Shown here: positions 1-8,164 of the stretch, in pieces
Layout: the number at the start of each line of letters is the position of its first letter
How positions within the stretch are numbered: the first letter of the stretch is position 1
Assembly (NCBI RefSeq): GCF_036346855.1
Contig: NZ_CP107841.1
Span: 7,196,001-7,260,000 of the forward strand
Direction: 5' to 3'
Origin: Streptomyces europaeiscabiei
GTDB taxonomy: Bacteria; Actinomycetota; Actinomycetes; Streptomycetales; Streptomycetaceae
DNA length: 64,000 nucleotides
The notes under the pieces: model-generated
Databases searched by the model: none
Told to the model about the DNA's origin: nothing
Seen by the model: only the letters and a program-made list of their open reading frames with translations
Made by a program: the position numbers and the translations under genes

Positions 1-151
1 CGTAGTAGGCGATCATCTTGCCCTTCTGCAGGAACCACTGGCTCCCCTTGAGCTCCACGCAGAAGGTGTAGTTGTTGACGTTGTCGTCGGACGGCAGCGT
101 CATCGGGTCGAAGACGGTCGGGCCGGCGACCGGGGCCCCGTACATGCTCAC
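1..151 (-). CDS. AIM24 family protein, 3' part cut off by window edge
   Basis: Only the first 50 or so codons are inside the window; the gene runs leftward off the edge. The N-terminus reads MYGAPVAGPTVFDPMTLPSD and continues into NNYTFCVELKGSQWFLQKGKMIAY. The block 'QKGKMIAY' matches the opening strand of the AIM24/TIGR00266 beta-barrel fold and resembles 'RGAMLAYKG' and 'KNGSMVAYDG' in the two genes just upstream. I chose GTG at 151 because it overlaps the TGA of the upstream gene (GTGA), a common sign of translational coupling; the in-frame ATG at 145 is the alternative. It is the third of three consecutive AIM24 genes transcribed in one direction. The molecular function of these proteins in bacteria is not established. 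Confidence 0.8.
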   Translation of the reverse strand, partial: MSMYGAPVAGPTVFDPMTLPSDDNVNNYTFCVELKGSQWFLQKGKMIAYY

Positions 152-798
152 AGCTTCTCCTCCGAGGCCTGGACGTACACCGCACCACTGCCGCTCAGCT
201 CCAACTGGAACGCCTCGCCGGAGCCCCGGCCCACCATGTCGCGCCAGCCGAGCGCGGTGGAAAGCTTGTTGCGTACGTCGCCGTGGTGCGCCACGTACGC
301 CTGCGGGTCCACGTGGACCGGGCGCTGGGGGGTGATCGGGACCTCGATGACCCCGCCGTGCGCCATGACCGCGACGGCCCCGTGCCCCTTGAGGGTGGTG
401 GTGAACAGGCCCTGGCCCGTCACCTGGCCCCGGACCATGCCCATGACGCCGCCCTGCGAGCCCATGAACATCGTGCCCTGCTGGAGGGTGCCGTCGAAGG
501 CGAGCAGGCGGTCGGCCTCGACGTAGAGGGTCTCGCCGGTCAGGTTGATCACCTGGATGTGGTGGCCGCCGTGCCCGAACAGCACGGTGCCGCTGCCCTC
601 GACGGTCATCAGCGGGGTCGCCTCGCCCGCCACCCGCCGGCCGATCATCGACGCGATACCGCCCTGACCGCCCTGCATGTTGGGGGTGAAGGACACCTCG
701 CCCTTGTAGGCGAGCATCGCGCCGCGCTGGCTGAACAGCCGCTGGCCCGGCATCACAGTCGCCTCGATCATCTTCGAGTTGATCTCACGGAAGGCCAT
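148..798 (-). CDS. AIM24 family protein (216 aa)
   Basis: The full-length protein begins MAFREINSKMIEATVMPGQRL and has no signal peptide or membrane segment. It is built of short Gly-rich beta-strands, including FSQRGAMLAYKGEVSFTP, GSGTVLFGHGGHHIQVINL and GQGLFTTTLKGHGAVAVMAHGG, which are typical of the AIM24 (TIGR00266, TRAP-like) fold. The ATG lies one base after the TGA of the upstream paralogue, and its own TGA overlaps the next gene's GTG, so all three are probably translated from one mRNA. It aligns strand for strand with its upstream neighbour (GNGLFTTTIEGHGQAAIMSDG), so the set arose by tandem duplication. The family takes its name from a mitochondrial inner-membrane biogenesis protein; I assign no specific role here. 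Confidence 0.85.
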   Translation of the reverse strand: MAFREINSKMIEATVMPGQRLFSQRGAMLAYKGEVSFTPNMQGGQGGIASMIGRRVAGEATPLMTVEGSGTVLFGHGGHHIQVINLTGETLYVEADRLLAFDGTLQQGTMFMGSQGGVMGMVRGQVTGQGLFTTTLKGHGAVAVMAHGGVIEVPITPQRPVHVDPQAYVAHHGDVRNKLSTALGWRDMVGRGSGEAFQLELSGSGAVYVQASEEKL

Positions 799-799
799 G

Positions 800-1432
800 T
801 CACACGTCTCCCGCCACCGTGTTGCGCTCGCTGGGCTGGACGTAGACGAGCCCGTCGCCCTCGAAGCGGATCTGGAAGGCCTCGCCGCCGCCCTCGCCCA
901 TGAACGTGCGGAACGTCACACCGGACTGGAAGGACTGCTGGAGGTCGCCCTGGTGCGCGATGTACGCCCCCGGGTCCACCGTCAGCGGGTACTGGCGGCT
1001 CACCCGCAGCACCACCGCAGGGCCGTCGGACATGATCGCCGCCTGGCCGTGGCCCTCGATGGTCGTGGTGAACAGGCCGTTGCCCTGCGAGGCGCCGCGC
1101 AGCCCCGTGAAGCTCGTGCCCGTGCGCAGTCCGGAGTCCGTCGCGAGCAGATTGCTCGACTCCACGTACAGCTTGTCCCCCTGAAGATTCACGAGGTTGA
1201 TCTCGGACGCCCGGTCCGCGAACCAGCAGGTCCCTTGCCCGGTCACCTCCATCAACGTCATCTGTTCACCCGTGAGGCGCCGCGTCACCATCCCGCGCAG
1301 ACCCTCACCGCCGCCGCTCAGCTTCTTGAACGACATCTGACCGTCGTAGGCGACCATCGAGCCGTTCTTCGCCTTGACGGCGTCCCCGGTCATGTCGACG
1401 GCCAGCACTTTGCTGCCTTGAAGTCGGAACAT
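800..1432 (-). CDS. AIM24 family protein (210 aa), first of three
   Basis: The protein starts MFRLQGSKVLAVDMTGDAVK and contains the family's repeated strands (NGSMVAYDGQMSFKK, GQGTCWFADRASEINLVNLQG, GNGLFTTTIEGHGQAAIM, EAFQIRFEGDGLVYVQPSE). ATG at 1432 was chosen because the sequence before it does not look coding; GTG at 1438 (GTG GCA ATG) is also possible. There is no obvious Shine-Dalgarno sequence, and TACCGT lies 6 nt before GTG 1438, so a leaderless message is conceivable. This is the promoter-proximal gene of the three-gene set and is divergent from the DUF3817 gene at 1623. Function is unknown beyond the fold. Confidence 0.85.
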   Translation of the reverse strand: MFRLQGSKVLAVDMTGDAVKAKNGSMVAYDGQMSFKKLSGGGEGLRGMVTRRLTGEQMTLMEVTGQGTCWFADRASEINLVNLQGDKLYVESSNLLATDSGLRTGTSFTGLRGASQGNGLFTTTIEGHGQAAIMSDGPAVVLRVSRQYPLTVDPGAYIAHQGDLQQSFQSGVTFRTFMGEGGGEAFQIRFEGDGLVYVQPSERNTVAGDV

Positions 1433-1622
1433 TGCCACGGGGTGACGGTAACCGGCCAAAGGGGGGACAGGACAGGCCCTTGAGGGGGATCTCGACCCTG
1501 AAGGGACCCCTAGGGCCATCGGGAGGTTGACGGATGCCAGAATGGGCGTCGCTTGTGCTTCCGTTCACAAGGACCGCCGAGCGACGCGACGACTCGCCCC
1601 CAGACCTCACCGAAGGTGACCC

Positions 1623-1982
1623 GTGGACATAAAGACCGCCTCCGCCCTCCGCCGCCTGCGCCTCGTCTCCGCCCCCGAGGCCGTCTCCTTCCTGCTGCTG
1701 CTCGTCTGCTCGGTGCTCAAGCGCACCACGGAGTTCAACGCGGTGCCGGTGATGGGCTGGGTCCACGCCATCCTCTTCCTCCTGTACCTGGTCTTCTGGG
1801 CCGACGCCTGGAACCGCACGAAGTGGTCCCTGAAGACCGCCGCGCTCTACTTCGCCCTCTCCGTCCTGCCCACCGGCGGGTTCTTCGCCGACCGCAAACT
1901 TCGACGCGAGGCCGAGGACGCGGTCGGCGCGGCGTTCGCGTCCCGCGCCGGCGGCGAGAGCGAAGGGGTCGTGAAAGCGTGA
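1623..1982 (+). CDS. DUF3817 integral membrane protein (119 aa)
   Basis: A small membrane protein with three hydrophobic segments: roughly residues 18-33 ([15 protein letters not shown]), 42-60 ([19 protein letters not shown]) and 70-88 ([19 protein letters not shown]). A central His after a Gly-Trp pair ([14 protein letters not shown]) and the ending '[14 protein letters not shown]' are characteristic of DUF3817. The start is GTG at 1623 with a GAAGG ribosome site just upstream. Its stop overlaps the next start (GTGA), so it is co-translated with the thiamine-binding protein. A second DUF3817 protein is encoded at 7729-8070 on the other strand. No biochemical function is known to me for the family. 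Confidence 0.85.
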   Translation: MDIKTASALRRLRLVSAPEAVSFLLLLVCSVLKRTTEFNAVPVMGWVHAILFLLYLVFWADAWNRTKWSLKTAALYFALSVLPTGGFFADRKLRREAEDAVGAAFASRAGGESEGVVKA

Positions 1983-2272
1983 TCGTCGCCTTCTCCGTGA
2001 CGCCGCTCGGCGTCGGCGAGGACGTGGGGGAGTACGTCGCCGACGCCGTACGGGTCGTCCGTGCGTCGGGCCTGCCGAACCGGACCGACGCCATGTTCAC
2101 CTCGATCGAAGGCGAGTGGGACGAGGTGATGGACGTCATACGGCGGGCCGTCGCCGCTGTCGAGGAGCGCGCACCCCGCGTCTCACTCGTCCTCAAGGCC
2201 GACATTCGGCCCGGCGTGACGGACGGCCTCACGTCGAAGGTGGAGAGGGTGGAGCGCCACCTGTCCGAGTAG
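1979..2272 (+). CDS. MTH1187/YkoF-type thiamine-binding protein (97 aa)
   Basis: The protein begins [20 protein letters not shown] and ends [20 protein letters not shown]. 'FSVTPLG' at the N-terminus and the later 'GTD...IKADIR'-like region match the MTH1187 family, a small ferredoxin-like fold that binds thiamine or thiazole-type ligands. The length fits the family (about 95-105 aa). GTG at 1979 overlaps the stop of the DUF3817 gene by four bases. A long hairpin terminator follows at 2331, so the two genes form a complete short operon. Whether this copy serves thiamine uptake, storage or sensing cannot be told from the sequence. Confidence 0.8.
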   Translation: MIVAFSVTPLGVGEDVGEYVADAVRVVRASGLPNRTDAMFTSIEGEWDEVMDVIRRAVAAVEERAPRVSLVLKADIRPGVTDGLTSKVERVERHLSE

Positions 2273-2330
2273 GCCGCAGGTACCCCGCGTACCGCCGTAC
2301 CCGCGTACCGCCGTACCCCCGCCGTAGTGC

Positions 2331-2362
2331 CGAAACCACGGCCCCTGTGGGCCGGGGTTTCG
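2331..2362 (+). terminator. Hairpin terminator after the DUF3817/MTH1187 operon
   Basis: CGAAACCACGGCCC and GGGCCGGGGTTTCG form a 14-bp stem with one mismatch around a CTGT loop, 58 bp after the stop codon. There is no clear T-run, which is usual for Streptomyces terminators. A 16-bp direct duplication (CCGCGTACCGCCGTAC at 2285-2300 and 2301-2316) lies just before it. Confidence 0.65.
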
Positions 2363-2416
2363 CCGTGACGCGGTGTTGGAGCGCCTGGGGCCTGTGGGCG
2401 GGTGCGGGTCCGGTGG

Positions 2417-2478
2417 GGGCTGGTCGCGCAGTTCCCCCGCGCCCCTGAAAAGCAGGGGCTGCGCCCCGTGCTTCTCGG
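2417..2478. repeat. Copy of a dispersed GC-rich inverted-repeat element
   Basis: The core GGCTGGTCGCGCAGTTCCCC followed by GCGCCCCTGAAAAGCAGGGG and CTGCGCCCCGTGCTT is nearly identical, in reverse orientation, to 33249-33308. Related copies lie at 9914-10050, about 27835-27880 and 56926-56975. It folds internally (CCCCTGAAAAGCAGGGG). Apart from this element and the hairpin before it, the stretch 2273-2631 holds nothing I can identify. Confidence 0.75.
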
Positions 2479-2631
2479 CCCGCGGGCAGCCGCAGCGCGT
2501 CCGTGCGCGTCAACGCACCCTGTCCGCCGAGCTGCCGGGCGCCCACACCCGTTCGGCCCAATGTGGTTGGACGCACCACCCGATCGGCCCTTTCGTGTAC
2601 ATATCGACTCGTTCGATCACCGGAGGGCGCC

Positions 2632-4419
2632 GTGAGGCTGGAGGGCTACGACTACGAGACCCACAGCAGACTCGCCGGCCCCCTCACGGAGGCGGGGGAA
2701 CCGCCGTACCGCGTGCGGTACCGCAAGCTCCTCTCGAAGGAGCCGCATCGAATACGGGCCGTGCTGCTGATGACGCTGGCGCCGCTGCTGACCGGCGCCC
2801 TGCTCGTCTATCTGGTCTGGCCCACGCACTGGGTGGAGCGTGAGGGCGGCGACACGTGGCTCGTGGGGCTCGACCTCGCGATGCTGACAGCCATCGGCCT
2901 GATCGAGCTGTTCATGGTCGTCAACGTGGTGTCGATCGCGCACGCGACGATGGTCGCGCGCGATCCCGTACCGGTCGTCCCCGAAGCCGGCACGCGCGTC
3001 GCCTTCCTGACCACCTACGTCCCGGGCAAGGAACCCCTCGCGATGGTCCGGGCCACCCTGGAGGGCGCCACCCGGCTCCGGCACAGTGGCCACCTCGACA
3101 TCTGGCTGCTCGACGAGGGCGACGACGACCGGGCCAAGGCCCTCTGCGAGGAGCTCGGCGTCCGGCACTTCACCCGCAACGGCGTCCCCGAGTGGAACCG
3201 CTCCAAGGGCGTCCACAAGGCCCGTACCAAGCACGGCAACTACAACGCGTGGATCGCCAGGCACGGCGAGGAGTACGAGTTCTTCGCCTCGGTCGACACC
3301 GATCACGTGCCGCTCCCCGAGTTCCTGGAGCGGATGCTGGGCTATTTCCGCGACCCGGACGTCGCCTTCGTCGTCGGACCGCAGGTGTACGGGAACTACG
3401 TCACCCCGGTCACCAAGGCGGCCGAATCCCAGCAGTTCCTCTTCCACGCCCTCATCCAGCGCGCCGGCAACCGCTACCGCGCCCCCATGTTCGTCGGCAC
3501 CAACAACGTCGTACGCCTCGCGGCCCTGCGACAGATCGGCGGGCTGTACGACTCCATCACCGAGGACATGGCCACCGGGTTCGAACTGCACCGGCACCGG
3601 AACCCGGCGACGCGCGGGCACTGGCGGTCCGTGTACACGCCCGACGTGCTCGCGGTGGGGGAGGGCCCGGCGTCCTGGACGGACTTCTTCGTCCAGCAGA
3701 TGCGCTGGTCGCGCGGGACGTACGAGACGCTGTTCAAGCAGTACTGGAAGGCGCCCTTCACGATGCCGTGGGGGCGCCTCTTCTCGTACACGCTGATGCT
3801 CGTCTACTACCCGATGACGGCCATCAACTGGCTGCTCGGCATGGTCAGTTGCGTGCTGTTCCTGTGGTTCGGGGCGTCCGGGACCGAGGTCGCCGCCTCC
3901 GTCTGGCTGATGCTGTACAGCGACGCGGCCGCCCTCCAGGTGGGGCTGTACCTGTGGAACCGCAGGCACAACGTCTCGCCGCACGAGCCGCAGGGGTCGG
4001 GCGGGCTCGCCGGGATGGCGATGTCGGCGCTCTCCGCGCCCATCTATCTGAAGTCGCTGAGTGCCGCCGTGCTCCGGCTGCCCTGCCGGTTCGTCGTCAC
4101 GCCGAAGGGTGGCGACGCGAGCCCCGACCGGCTGCTGACGTTCCGGATCCATCTGTTCTGGGCGGCCGTGCTCGCGTCGTCGCTGACCGCGTCGTTCTTC
4201 CTCGGCCACACCCATGTGGCCATGCGCACCTGGGCCCTCCTGGCCATGGCGATCTCGCTCGCGCCCGTCGGCGCGTGGGCCGTCACCCGGCTCGCCGACC
4301 GCAAGGAATCCGCGCTCGCCGGCCCGCCGGCCCCCACGCTCGCCACCCCGCCCGCCCCCGCGCCCTCCGGCGCCACGCCCGCCCCCTCCGTCTCCGGCAC
4401 CCCGACAGGAGGCAACTAG
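2632..4419 (+). CDS. cslA: Cellulose-synthase-like family 2 glycosyltransferase CslA
   Basis: A processive inverting GT2 membrane enzyme. Two N-terminal membrane segments (about residues 43-62 and 80-105) precede a cytosolic catalytic domain, and four or five more follow it. Catalytic motifs are in order: WLLDEGDDD (first D), SVDTDHVP (DxD), the TEDMATG acidic motif and QQMRWSRG (QxxRW). The tail is Pro/Ala-rich. GTG at 2632 was chosen because GGAGGG lies about 6 nt upstream; this gives 595 aa. glxA starts 3 nt after the stop, so the two are one operon. In S. coelicolor and S. lividans the cslA-glxA pair makes a beta-glucan-like polymer at hyphal tips, needed for aerial growth and adhesion. 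I infer the same role here; the exact polymer cannot be read from sequence. Confidence 0.92.
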   Translation: MRLEGYDYETHSRLAGPLTEAGEPPYRVRYRKLLSKEPHRIRAVLLMTLAPLLTGALLVYLVWPTHWVEREGGDTWLVGLDLAMLTAIGLIELFMVVNVVSIAHATMVARDPVPVVPEAGTRVAFLTTYVPGKEPLAMVRATLEGATRLRHSGHLDIWLLDEGDDDRAKALCEELGVRHFTRNGVPEWNRSKGVHKARTKHGNYNAWIARHGEEYEFFASVDTDHVPLPEFLERMLGYFRDPDVAFVVGPQVYGNYVTPVTKAAESQQFLFHALIQRAGNRYRAPMFVGTNNVVRLAALRQIGGLYDSITEDMATGFELHRHRNPATRGHWRSVYTPDVLAVGEGPASWTDFFVQQMRWSRGTYETLFKQYWKAPFTMPWGRLFSYTLMLVYYPMTAINWLLGMVSCVLFLWFGASGTEVAASVWLMLYSDAAALQVGLYLWNRRHNVSPHEPQGSGGLAGMAMSALSAPIYLKSLSAAVLRLPCRFVVTPKGGDASPDRLLTFRIHLFWAAVLASSLTASFFLGHTHVAMRTWALLAMAISLAPVGAWAVTRLADRKESALAGPPAPTLATPPAPAPSGATPAPSVSGTPTGGN

Positions 4420-4422
4420 GCC

Positions 4423-6378
4423 ATGGCCCACCAGCCTTCGAGGAAGACCAGGAAGTACCTGCTCGGGGTCGGCGCCGTCGCGCTGCTCGCCGGTCTCAAC
4501 GCCCCGGCCGCCATCGGGTTCGCGCAGGAGCGGTACCACGAGTGGAAGATCGCCCAGCCCGGCTACCGGGCCGAGTACGGCTCCTGGACGCAGGTCGACA
4601 TCCCGAAGCGGTTCCGGACGAACGCCATCCATGCGGCCCTGTTGCACACCGGAAAGGTGCTGATCGTCGCCGGGTCGGGCAACGAGCAGAAGAAGTTCGA
4701 CAAGGGGTCCTTCGACACCGTCCTGTGGGACCCGGCGCGGAACACCTACAAGAAGATCCCCACCCCCGTCGACTTCTTCTGCGCCGGACACGCCCAGCTC
4801 CCCGACGGCAGGCTCCTGGTGGCCGGCGGCACCGCCCGCTACGAGCTGCTGGACGGCGAGGTCGAGCGGGCCGGCGGCGGCATGCGGGTCAAGAACGAGA
4901 ACCCCGACAAGGCGGTCGTCCTGAAGAAGGGGACCCGCTTCCGCTCACCTGCCGGCATCGAGTACGTCAGCCGCTTCGACGTCACCGTGCCCAAGGCCAG
5001 GCGCGACTTCGACGTCACCTACGACGCGGCCGGCGTCATGCGGCCCTGGAAGACCGAGGTCGTCGCGAGCGAGGCCCGGGTCTTCGTCGAGGCCGTGGAC
5101 AAGGGCGCGCAGTCCGTCATGCCCCGGCGGGCCCAGTACGAGATCCTCGGCCTCAAGGGCGAGGACGCGGCCAACACGTACGGCCTCTCCGAGAAGATCA
5201 CCCTCGACAAGCAGGACTTCCAGGGGATCAGGGCGGCGTACGAGTTCGACCCGAAGGCCGAGAAGTACGTGCCGGTCGCCCCGATGCGAAAGGCCCGCTG
5301 GTACCCGACGCTCGTGGGACTGGCGGACGGGCGGGTGCTCGCCGTCTCCGGTCTCGACGACGTGGGTGTCGTCGACCCCGGCGACAACGAGATCTACGAC
5401 CCGAGGACCAGGAAGTGGAAGCCCGGCCCGAAGCGGTACTTCCCCACCTACCCCGCCCTCTTCCTCACCCAGGGCGGCAAGCTGTTCTACCCGGCCTCGA
5501 ACGCCGGCTACGGGCCCGACGACCTCGGCCGCGAACCCGGCCTCTGGGACCTGAGGACCAACAGGTTCCAGAAGGTGAAGGGCCTCACGGATCCCGACAG
5601 GACCGAGACCTCGGCGTCCGTGCTGCTGCCGCCCGCCCAGGACCAGAAGGTGATGATCCTCGGCGGGGGAGGCGTCGGCGAGTCCAGGAAGGCGACCTCG
5701 CGCACCGCCGTCATCGACCTGAAGAAGGACGATCCCGCCTTCGAGGACGGCCCCGACCTGCCCCGGGGCACCCGCTATCTGAACAGTGTGCTCATGCCCG
5801 ACGACACCGTCTTCACCTCCAACGGCTCCGCCGATTACCGGGGCCGCAGTGCCAGCAACATCCTCACGGCGCAGTTCTACGACCCGGAGTCCAACTCCTT
5901 CCGGGGCGCCGCCGCCCCCAGGGTCGGCCGCAACTACCACTCCGAGGCCCTGCTCCTGCCCGACGGCCGCGTCGCCACGTTCGGCTCCGACCCGCTCTAC
6001 GACGACCAGCGGAACACCAAGCTGGGCCACTTCGAGCAGCGCATGGAGATCTACACGCCGCCGCTGCTCCACAAGTACGGCAGGAAACGGCCCGTCCTCG
6101 GCGACGGCCCCCAGGAGGTCGACGCCAAGGGCCGCGCGACCTTCGCCACCGCCCACCCCGAACGGGTCGCCGACGCCCGCCTGATGCGCCCCAGCGCCGT
6201 CACCCACAGCACGGACGTCGAACAGCGCTCCATCGCCCTGGAGGTGACGAGGACCCGCGACTCGGTCACCGTCGACGTACCGGCGGACCGGACCCTGGTC
6301 CCGCCCGGCTGGTACATGCTCTTCGTGACGGACGGGGAGGGGACGCCGTCGAAGGCCAAGTGGATCCAGGTCAGGTGA
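4423..6378 (+). CDS. glxA: GlxA, galactose-oxidase-type radical copper oxidase
   Basis: A 651-aa enzyme with an N-terminal signal/anchor (KYLLGVGAVALLAGLNAPAA), a kelch-type beta-propeller and a C-terminal Ig-like domain (DUF1929). By analogy with galactose oxidase the active site is complete. Cys120 (FFCAGH) and Tyr294 (ARWYPT) would form the thioether cofactor, and Tyr505-His506 (GRNYHSEA) and His595 (VTHSTD) would bind copper. AGGAGG sits 10 nt before the ATG. It follows cslA by 3 nt; GlxA is thought to oxidise the nascent CslA glycan outside the membrane. In the characterised S. lividans/coelicolor locus a glycoside hydrolase and an LPMO gene lie close by; none is present here. Confidence 0.93.
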   Translation: MAHQPSRKTRKYLLGVGAVALLAGLNAPAAIGFAQERYHEWKIAQPGYRAEYGSWTQVDIPKRFRTNAIHAALLHTGKVLIVAGSGNEQKKFDKGSFDTVLWDPARNTYKKIPTPVDFFCAGHAQLPDGRLLVAGGTARYELLDGEVERAGGGMRVKNENPDKAVVLKKGTRFRSPAGIEYVSRFDVTVPKARRDFDVTYDAAGVMRPWKTEVVASEARVFVEAVDKGAQSVMPRRAQYEILGLKGEDAANTYGLSEKITLDKQDFQGIRAAYEFDPKAEKYVPVAPMRKARWYPTLVGLADGRVLAVSGLDDVGVVDPGDNEIYDPRTRKWKPGPKRYFPTYPALFLTQGGKLFYPASNAGYGPDDLGREPGLWDLRTNRFQKVKGLTDPDRTETSASVLLPPAQDQKVMILGGGGVGESRKATSRTAVIDLKKDDPAFEDGPDLPRGTRYLNSVLMPDDTVFTSNGSADYRGRSASNILTAQFYDPESNSFRGAAAPRVGRNYHSEALLLPDGRVATFGSDPLYDDQRNTKLGHFEQRMEIYTPPLLHKYGRKRPVLGDGPQEVDAKGRATFATAHPERVADARLMRPSAVTHSTDVEQRSIALEVTRTRDSVTVDVPADRTLVPPGWYMLFVTDGEGTPSKAKWIQVR

Positions 6379-6520
6379 CGCTTCGGGTGGTGCGAAAGTG
6401 CAGGCCTGCCCGCACTTGTTCCACGAGGCGGCGGAGCGGTCCCGTCGGGGCGCCGGCCGGAAGCGGTGGCGCGGGCTTTCGGGGCGTACCGAAAAGCGAG
6501 ACGGGGCTGACCAGCATGTG

Positions 6521-6535
6521 ACCGGCCGGTAGGGT
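6521..6535. promoter_or_regulatory. Palindrome and possible -10 box before the marR gene
   Basis: ACCGGCCGGT (6521-6530) is a perfect 10-bp palindrome. It runs into TAGGGT (6530-6535), a good streptomycete -10 hexamer placed 7 nt before the GTG start at 6543, which would make a leaderless message. The AGGG could equally be a weak ribosome site. Autoregulation by the MarR protein is inference. Confidence 0.35.
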
Positions 6536-6542
6536 CGATGCC

Positions 6543-7052
6543 GTGCCGAAGCCGCTCAGCCTCTCCTTCGATCCCATCTCACGCGCCGACGAGCACTGGA
6601 AGCAGCGCTGGGGAAACGTCCCGTCCATGGCCGCGATCACCTCGATCATGCGCGCCCAGCAGATCCTGCTGGCGGAGGTCGACGCGGTGGTCAAGCCGTA
6701 CGGGCTGACGTTCGCGCGCTATGAGGCCCTCGTGCTGCTCACCTTCTCGCAGAAGGGCGAGCTGCCGATGTCGAAGATCGGCGAGCGGCTCATGGTGCAC
6801 CCCACGTCCGTGACGAACACCGTCGACCGCCTGGTGAAGTCCGGCCTCGTCGACAAACGTCCCAACCCCAACGACGGCCGCGGCACCCTCGCCTCCATCA
6901 CCGACAAGGGGCGCGAGGTCTGCGACGCTGCGACCCGCGACCTCATGTCCATGGACTTCGGCCTCGGCGCCTATGACGCCGAGGAGTGCGCGGAGATCTT
7001 CGCGATGCTCAGACCGCTGCGGGTGGCGGCGGGGGACTTCGAGGAGAGCTGA
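6543..7052 (+). CDS. MarR family transcriptional regulator (169 aa)
   Basis: A winged-helix regulator. The N-terminal helix is followed by RAQQILLAEVDAVVKPYGLTFARYEALVLL (dimerisation and helix 1). LPMSKIGERLMVHPTSVTNTVDRLVKSGLV is the helix-turn-helix, and RPNPNDGRGTLASITDKG is the beta-wing with the conserved D-R pair. Length is typical. The GTG start is at 6543. The gene lies between glxA and, past a decayed reading frame, icmA. In Streptomyces a MarR gene often sits beside the mutase gene, so it may control acyl-CoA or branched-chain catabolism; the palindrome in front of icmA (8136-8155) is a possible target. The ligand is unknown. Confidence 0.85.
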   Translation: MPKPLSLSFDPISRADEHWKQRWGNVPSMAAITSIMRAQQILLAEVDAVVKPYGLTFARYEALVLLTFSQKGELPMSKIGERLMVHPTSVTNTVDRLVKSGLVDKRPNPNDGRGTLASITDKGREVCDAATRDLMSMDFGLGAYDAEECAEIFAMLRPLRVAAGDFEES

Positions 7053-7242
7053 GCACGGCCGTCAACGATCGACGGTCGGCTACCGCTTGTCGGTGGTTCA
7101 CCGCTGTTGATCCGCGTGGACGCAGGCCCGCGCTGCTTTCGCTGCCGTCCTGTCGGGTCGACGACGTCGGGATGATCGAAATCCGGATCTGCCGACCGTG
7201 GGGACCGGGTGCCTGTCAGGTGTACGCGAATGCGTTCGCAGC

Positions 7243-7691
7243 ATGATCGTCGCCGGGAGTGCGGCCCTGCCGGCCGCCGCGGTGACGCTGAGTGCGGCAG
7301 GGCCGGCGCAGGCCGACGCCACGGGGAGCACGGCACAGCGGGACCTTCGATCACGACGTGCGGGGACTCGGTGTGCGGGTCCCTGCCGGCTGCCTCCCGA
7401 CCCACACGATCGAGGGGTCGGGCACATGGATCACCAGCCGGTTCGCGGGCGTCGAGTGCGCGGGGCCCCGGCGACCTTCTCCAGGTGGTGCAACTGGAGG
7501 ATCGACTTCGCCTACGCGGACCTGGGAACCGGACGTACAGGACCTCGCGCGGCGCGACGCACGCCGAGTGCAAGGGCAACCCCCTGCGGCATGCCGCGCC
7601 GCAGAGGCTGCCGAAGTTCGGCAAGGCGTGCGCGAAGTTCCACGTCAACGGCAAACTGCGTGCCGTGCAGTGCCACAACGTCACGAAGTGA
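7243..7691 (+). pseudogene. Frameshifted relic of a small secreted protein (spore-associated protein A-like)
   Basis: Coding sense is scattered over all three forward frames. A signal peptide (MIVAGSAALPAAAVTLSAAG then PAQADA) lies in the first frame. 'HTIEGSGTWITSRFAGVECAG' follows in a second frame, 'FSRWCNWRIDFAYADLG' is back in the first, and 'NRTYRTSRGATHAECKG' through 'GKACAKFHVNGK' to 'QCHNVTK' is in the third, ending at the stop at 7691. Read end to end these make a plausible secreted, Cys-containing protein of about 140 aa whose C-terminus resembles spore-associated protein A. At least three frame changes are needed, which is more than one sequencing error would give. Resemblance to SapA is from memory of the family; the decay is directly visible. 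Confidence 0.6.
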
Positions 7692-7728
7692 GGGCGCGCC
7701 CGTCGCGGTCGGTTCCGGGCGAGTCCGG

Positions 7729-8070
7729 TCAGGCCGCGGCGGGGCTCGGGGCCGATTCCTTGATGATCAGCGGCTCGACCTCGCGGCTCACCTTGCGTTC
7801 GACGAAGAAGGCGGCCGTGGGGACGGTGCCGGCGAGCAGCACCCAGGCGAGGCGGCCCAGCGGCATCTTCGCCTTGCTGCCGAGGTCGAAGGCGAAGACC
7901 AGGTACAGCACGTACAGCCAGCCGTGCGCGAAGCCGACCACCGTGACGAAGCTGTCGAAGCCGTCCATGTCCAGCAGGCGCTTCCCGATCACGCCCGCCG
8001 TCAGCAGGATCAGCAGTACGGCGGTGACGTAGGCCAACACCCGGTAGCGGGTCAAGACGCTCTTCTTCAT
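7729..8070 (-). CDS. DUF3817 integral membrane protein (113 aa)
   Basis: The protein starts MKKSVLTRYRVLAYVTAVLL and has three membrane segments: about 10-28, 46-64 (VVGFAHGWLYVLYLVFAFDL) and 71-90. The 'AHGWLYVLYLVFAFDLGSK' segment with its His, and 'GTVPTAAFFVERKVSRE', align with the DUF3817 protein at 1623-1982. It is divergent from icmA, and the shared 94-bp region contains a perfect 20-bp palindrome. Function is unknown. Confidence 0.85.
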   Translation of the reverse strand: MKKSVLTRYRVLAYVTAVLLILLTAGVIGKRLLDMDGFDSFVTVVGFAHGWLYVLYLVFAFDLGSKAKMPLGRLAWVLLAGTVPTAAFFVERKVSREVEPLIIKESAPSPAAA

Positions 8071-8135
8071 GGCGTCGAGCGTAACGGGTGCTTTTCGGCG
8101 CCTCGCGCGCGCGTCGGCCCTGCGCCGGTCGTCGC

Positions 8136-8155
8136 TTACTAGGACGTCCTAGTAA
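8136..8155. promoter_or_regulatory. Perfect 20-bp palindrome (operator) in front of icmA
   Basis: TTACTAGGACGTCCTAGTAA is fully self-complementary and ends 9 nt before the icmA ATG at 8165. TAAATT at 8152-8157 could be the -10 hexamer, so a bound protein would block transcription. The divergent DUF3817 gene starts at 8070. Candidate binding proteins encoded nearby are the MarR (6543-7052) and the TetR (10021-10656). Confidence 0.7.
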
Positions 8156-8164
8156 ATTGGGGTC

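Noticed and set aside
2617..4791. 724-codon open frame on the minus strand opposite cslA/glxA
   Set aside because: It is the antisense of two well-supported genes; its translation is Gly/Arg/Asp/His-rich with no motif, as expected in high-GC DNA.
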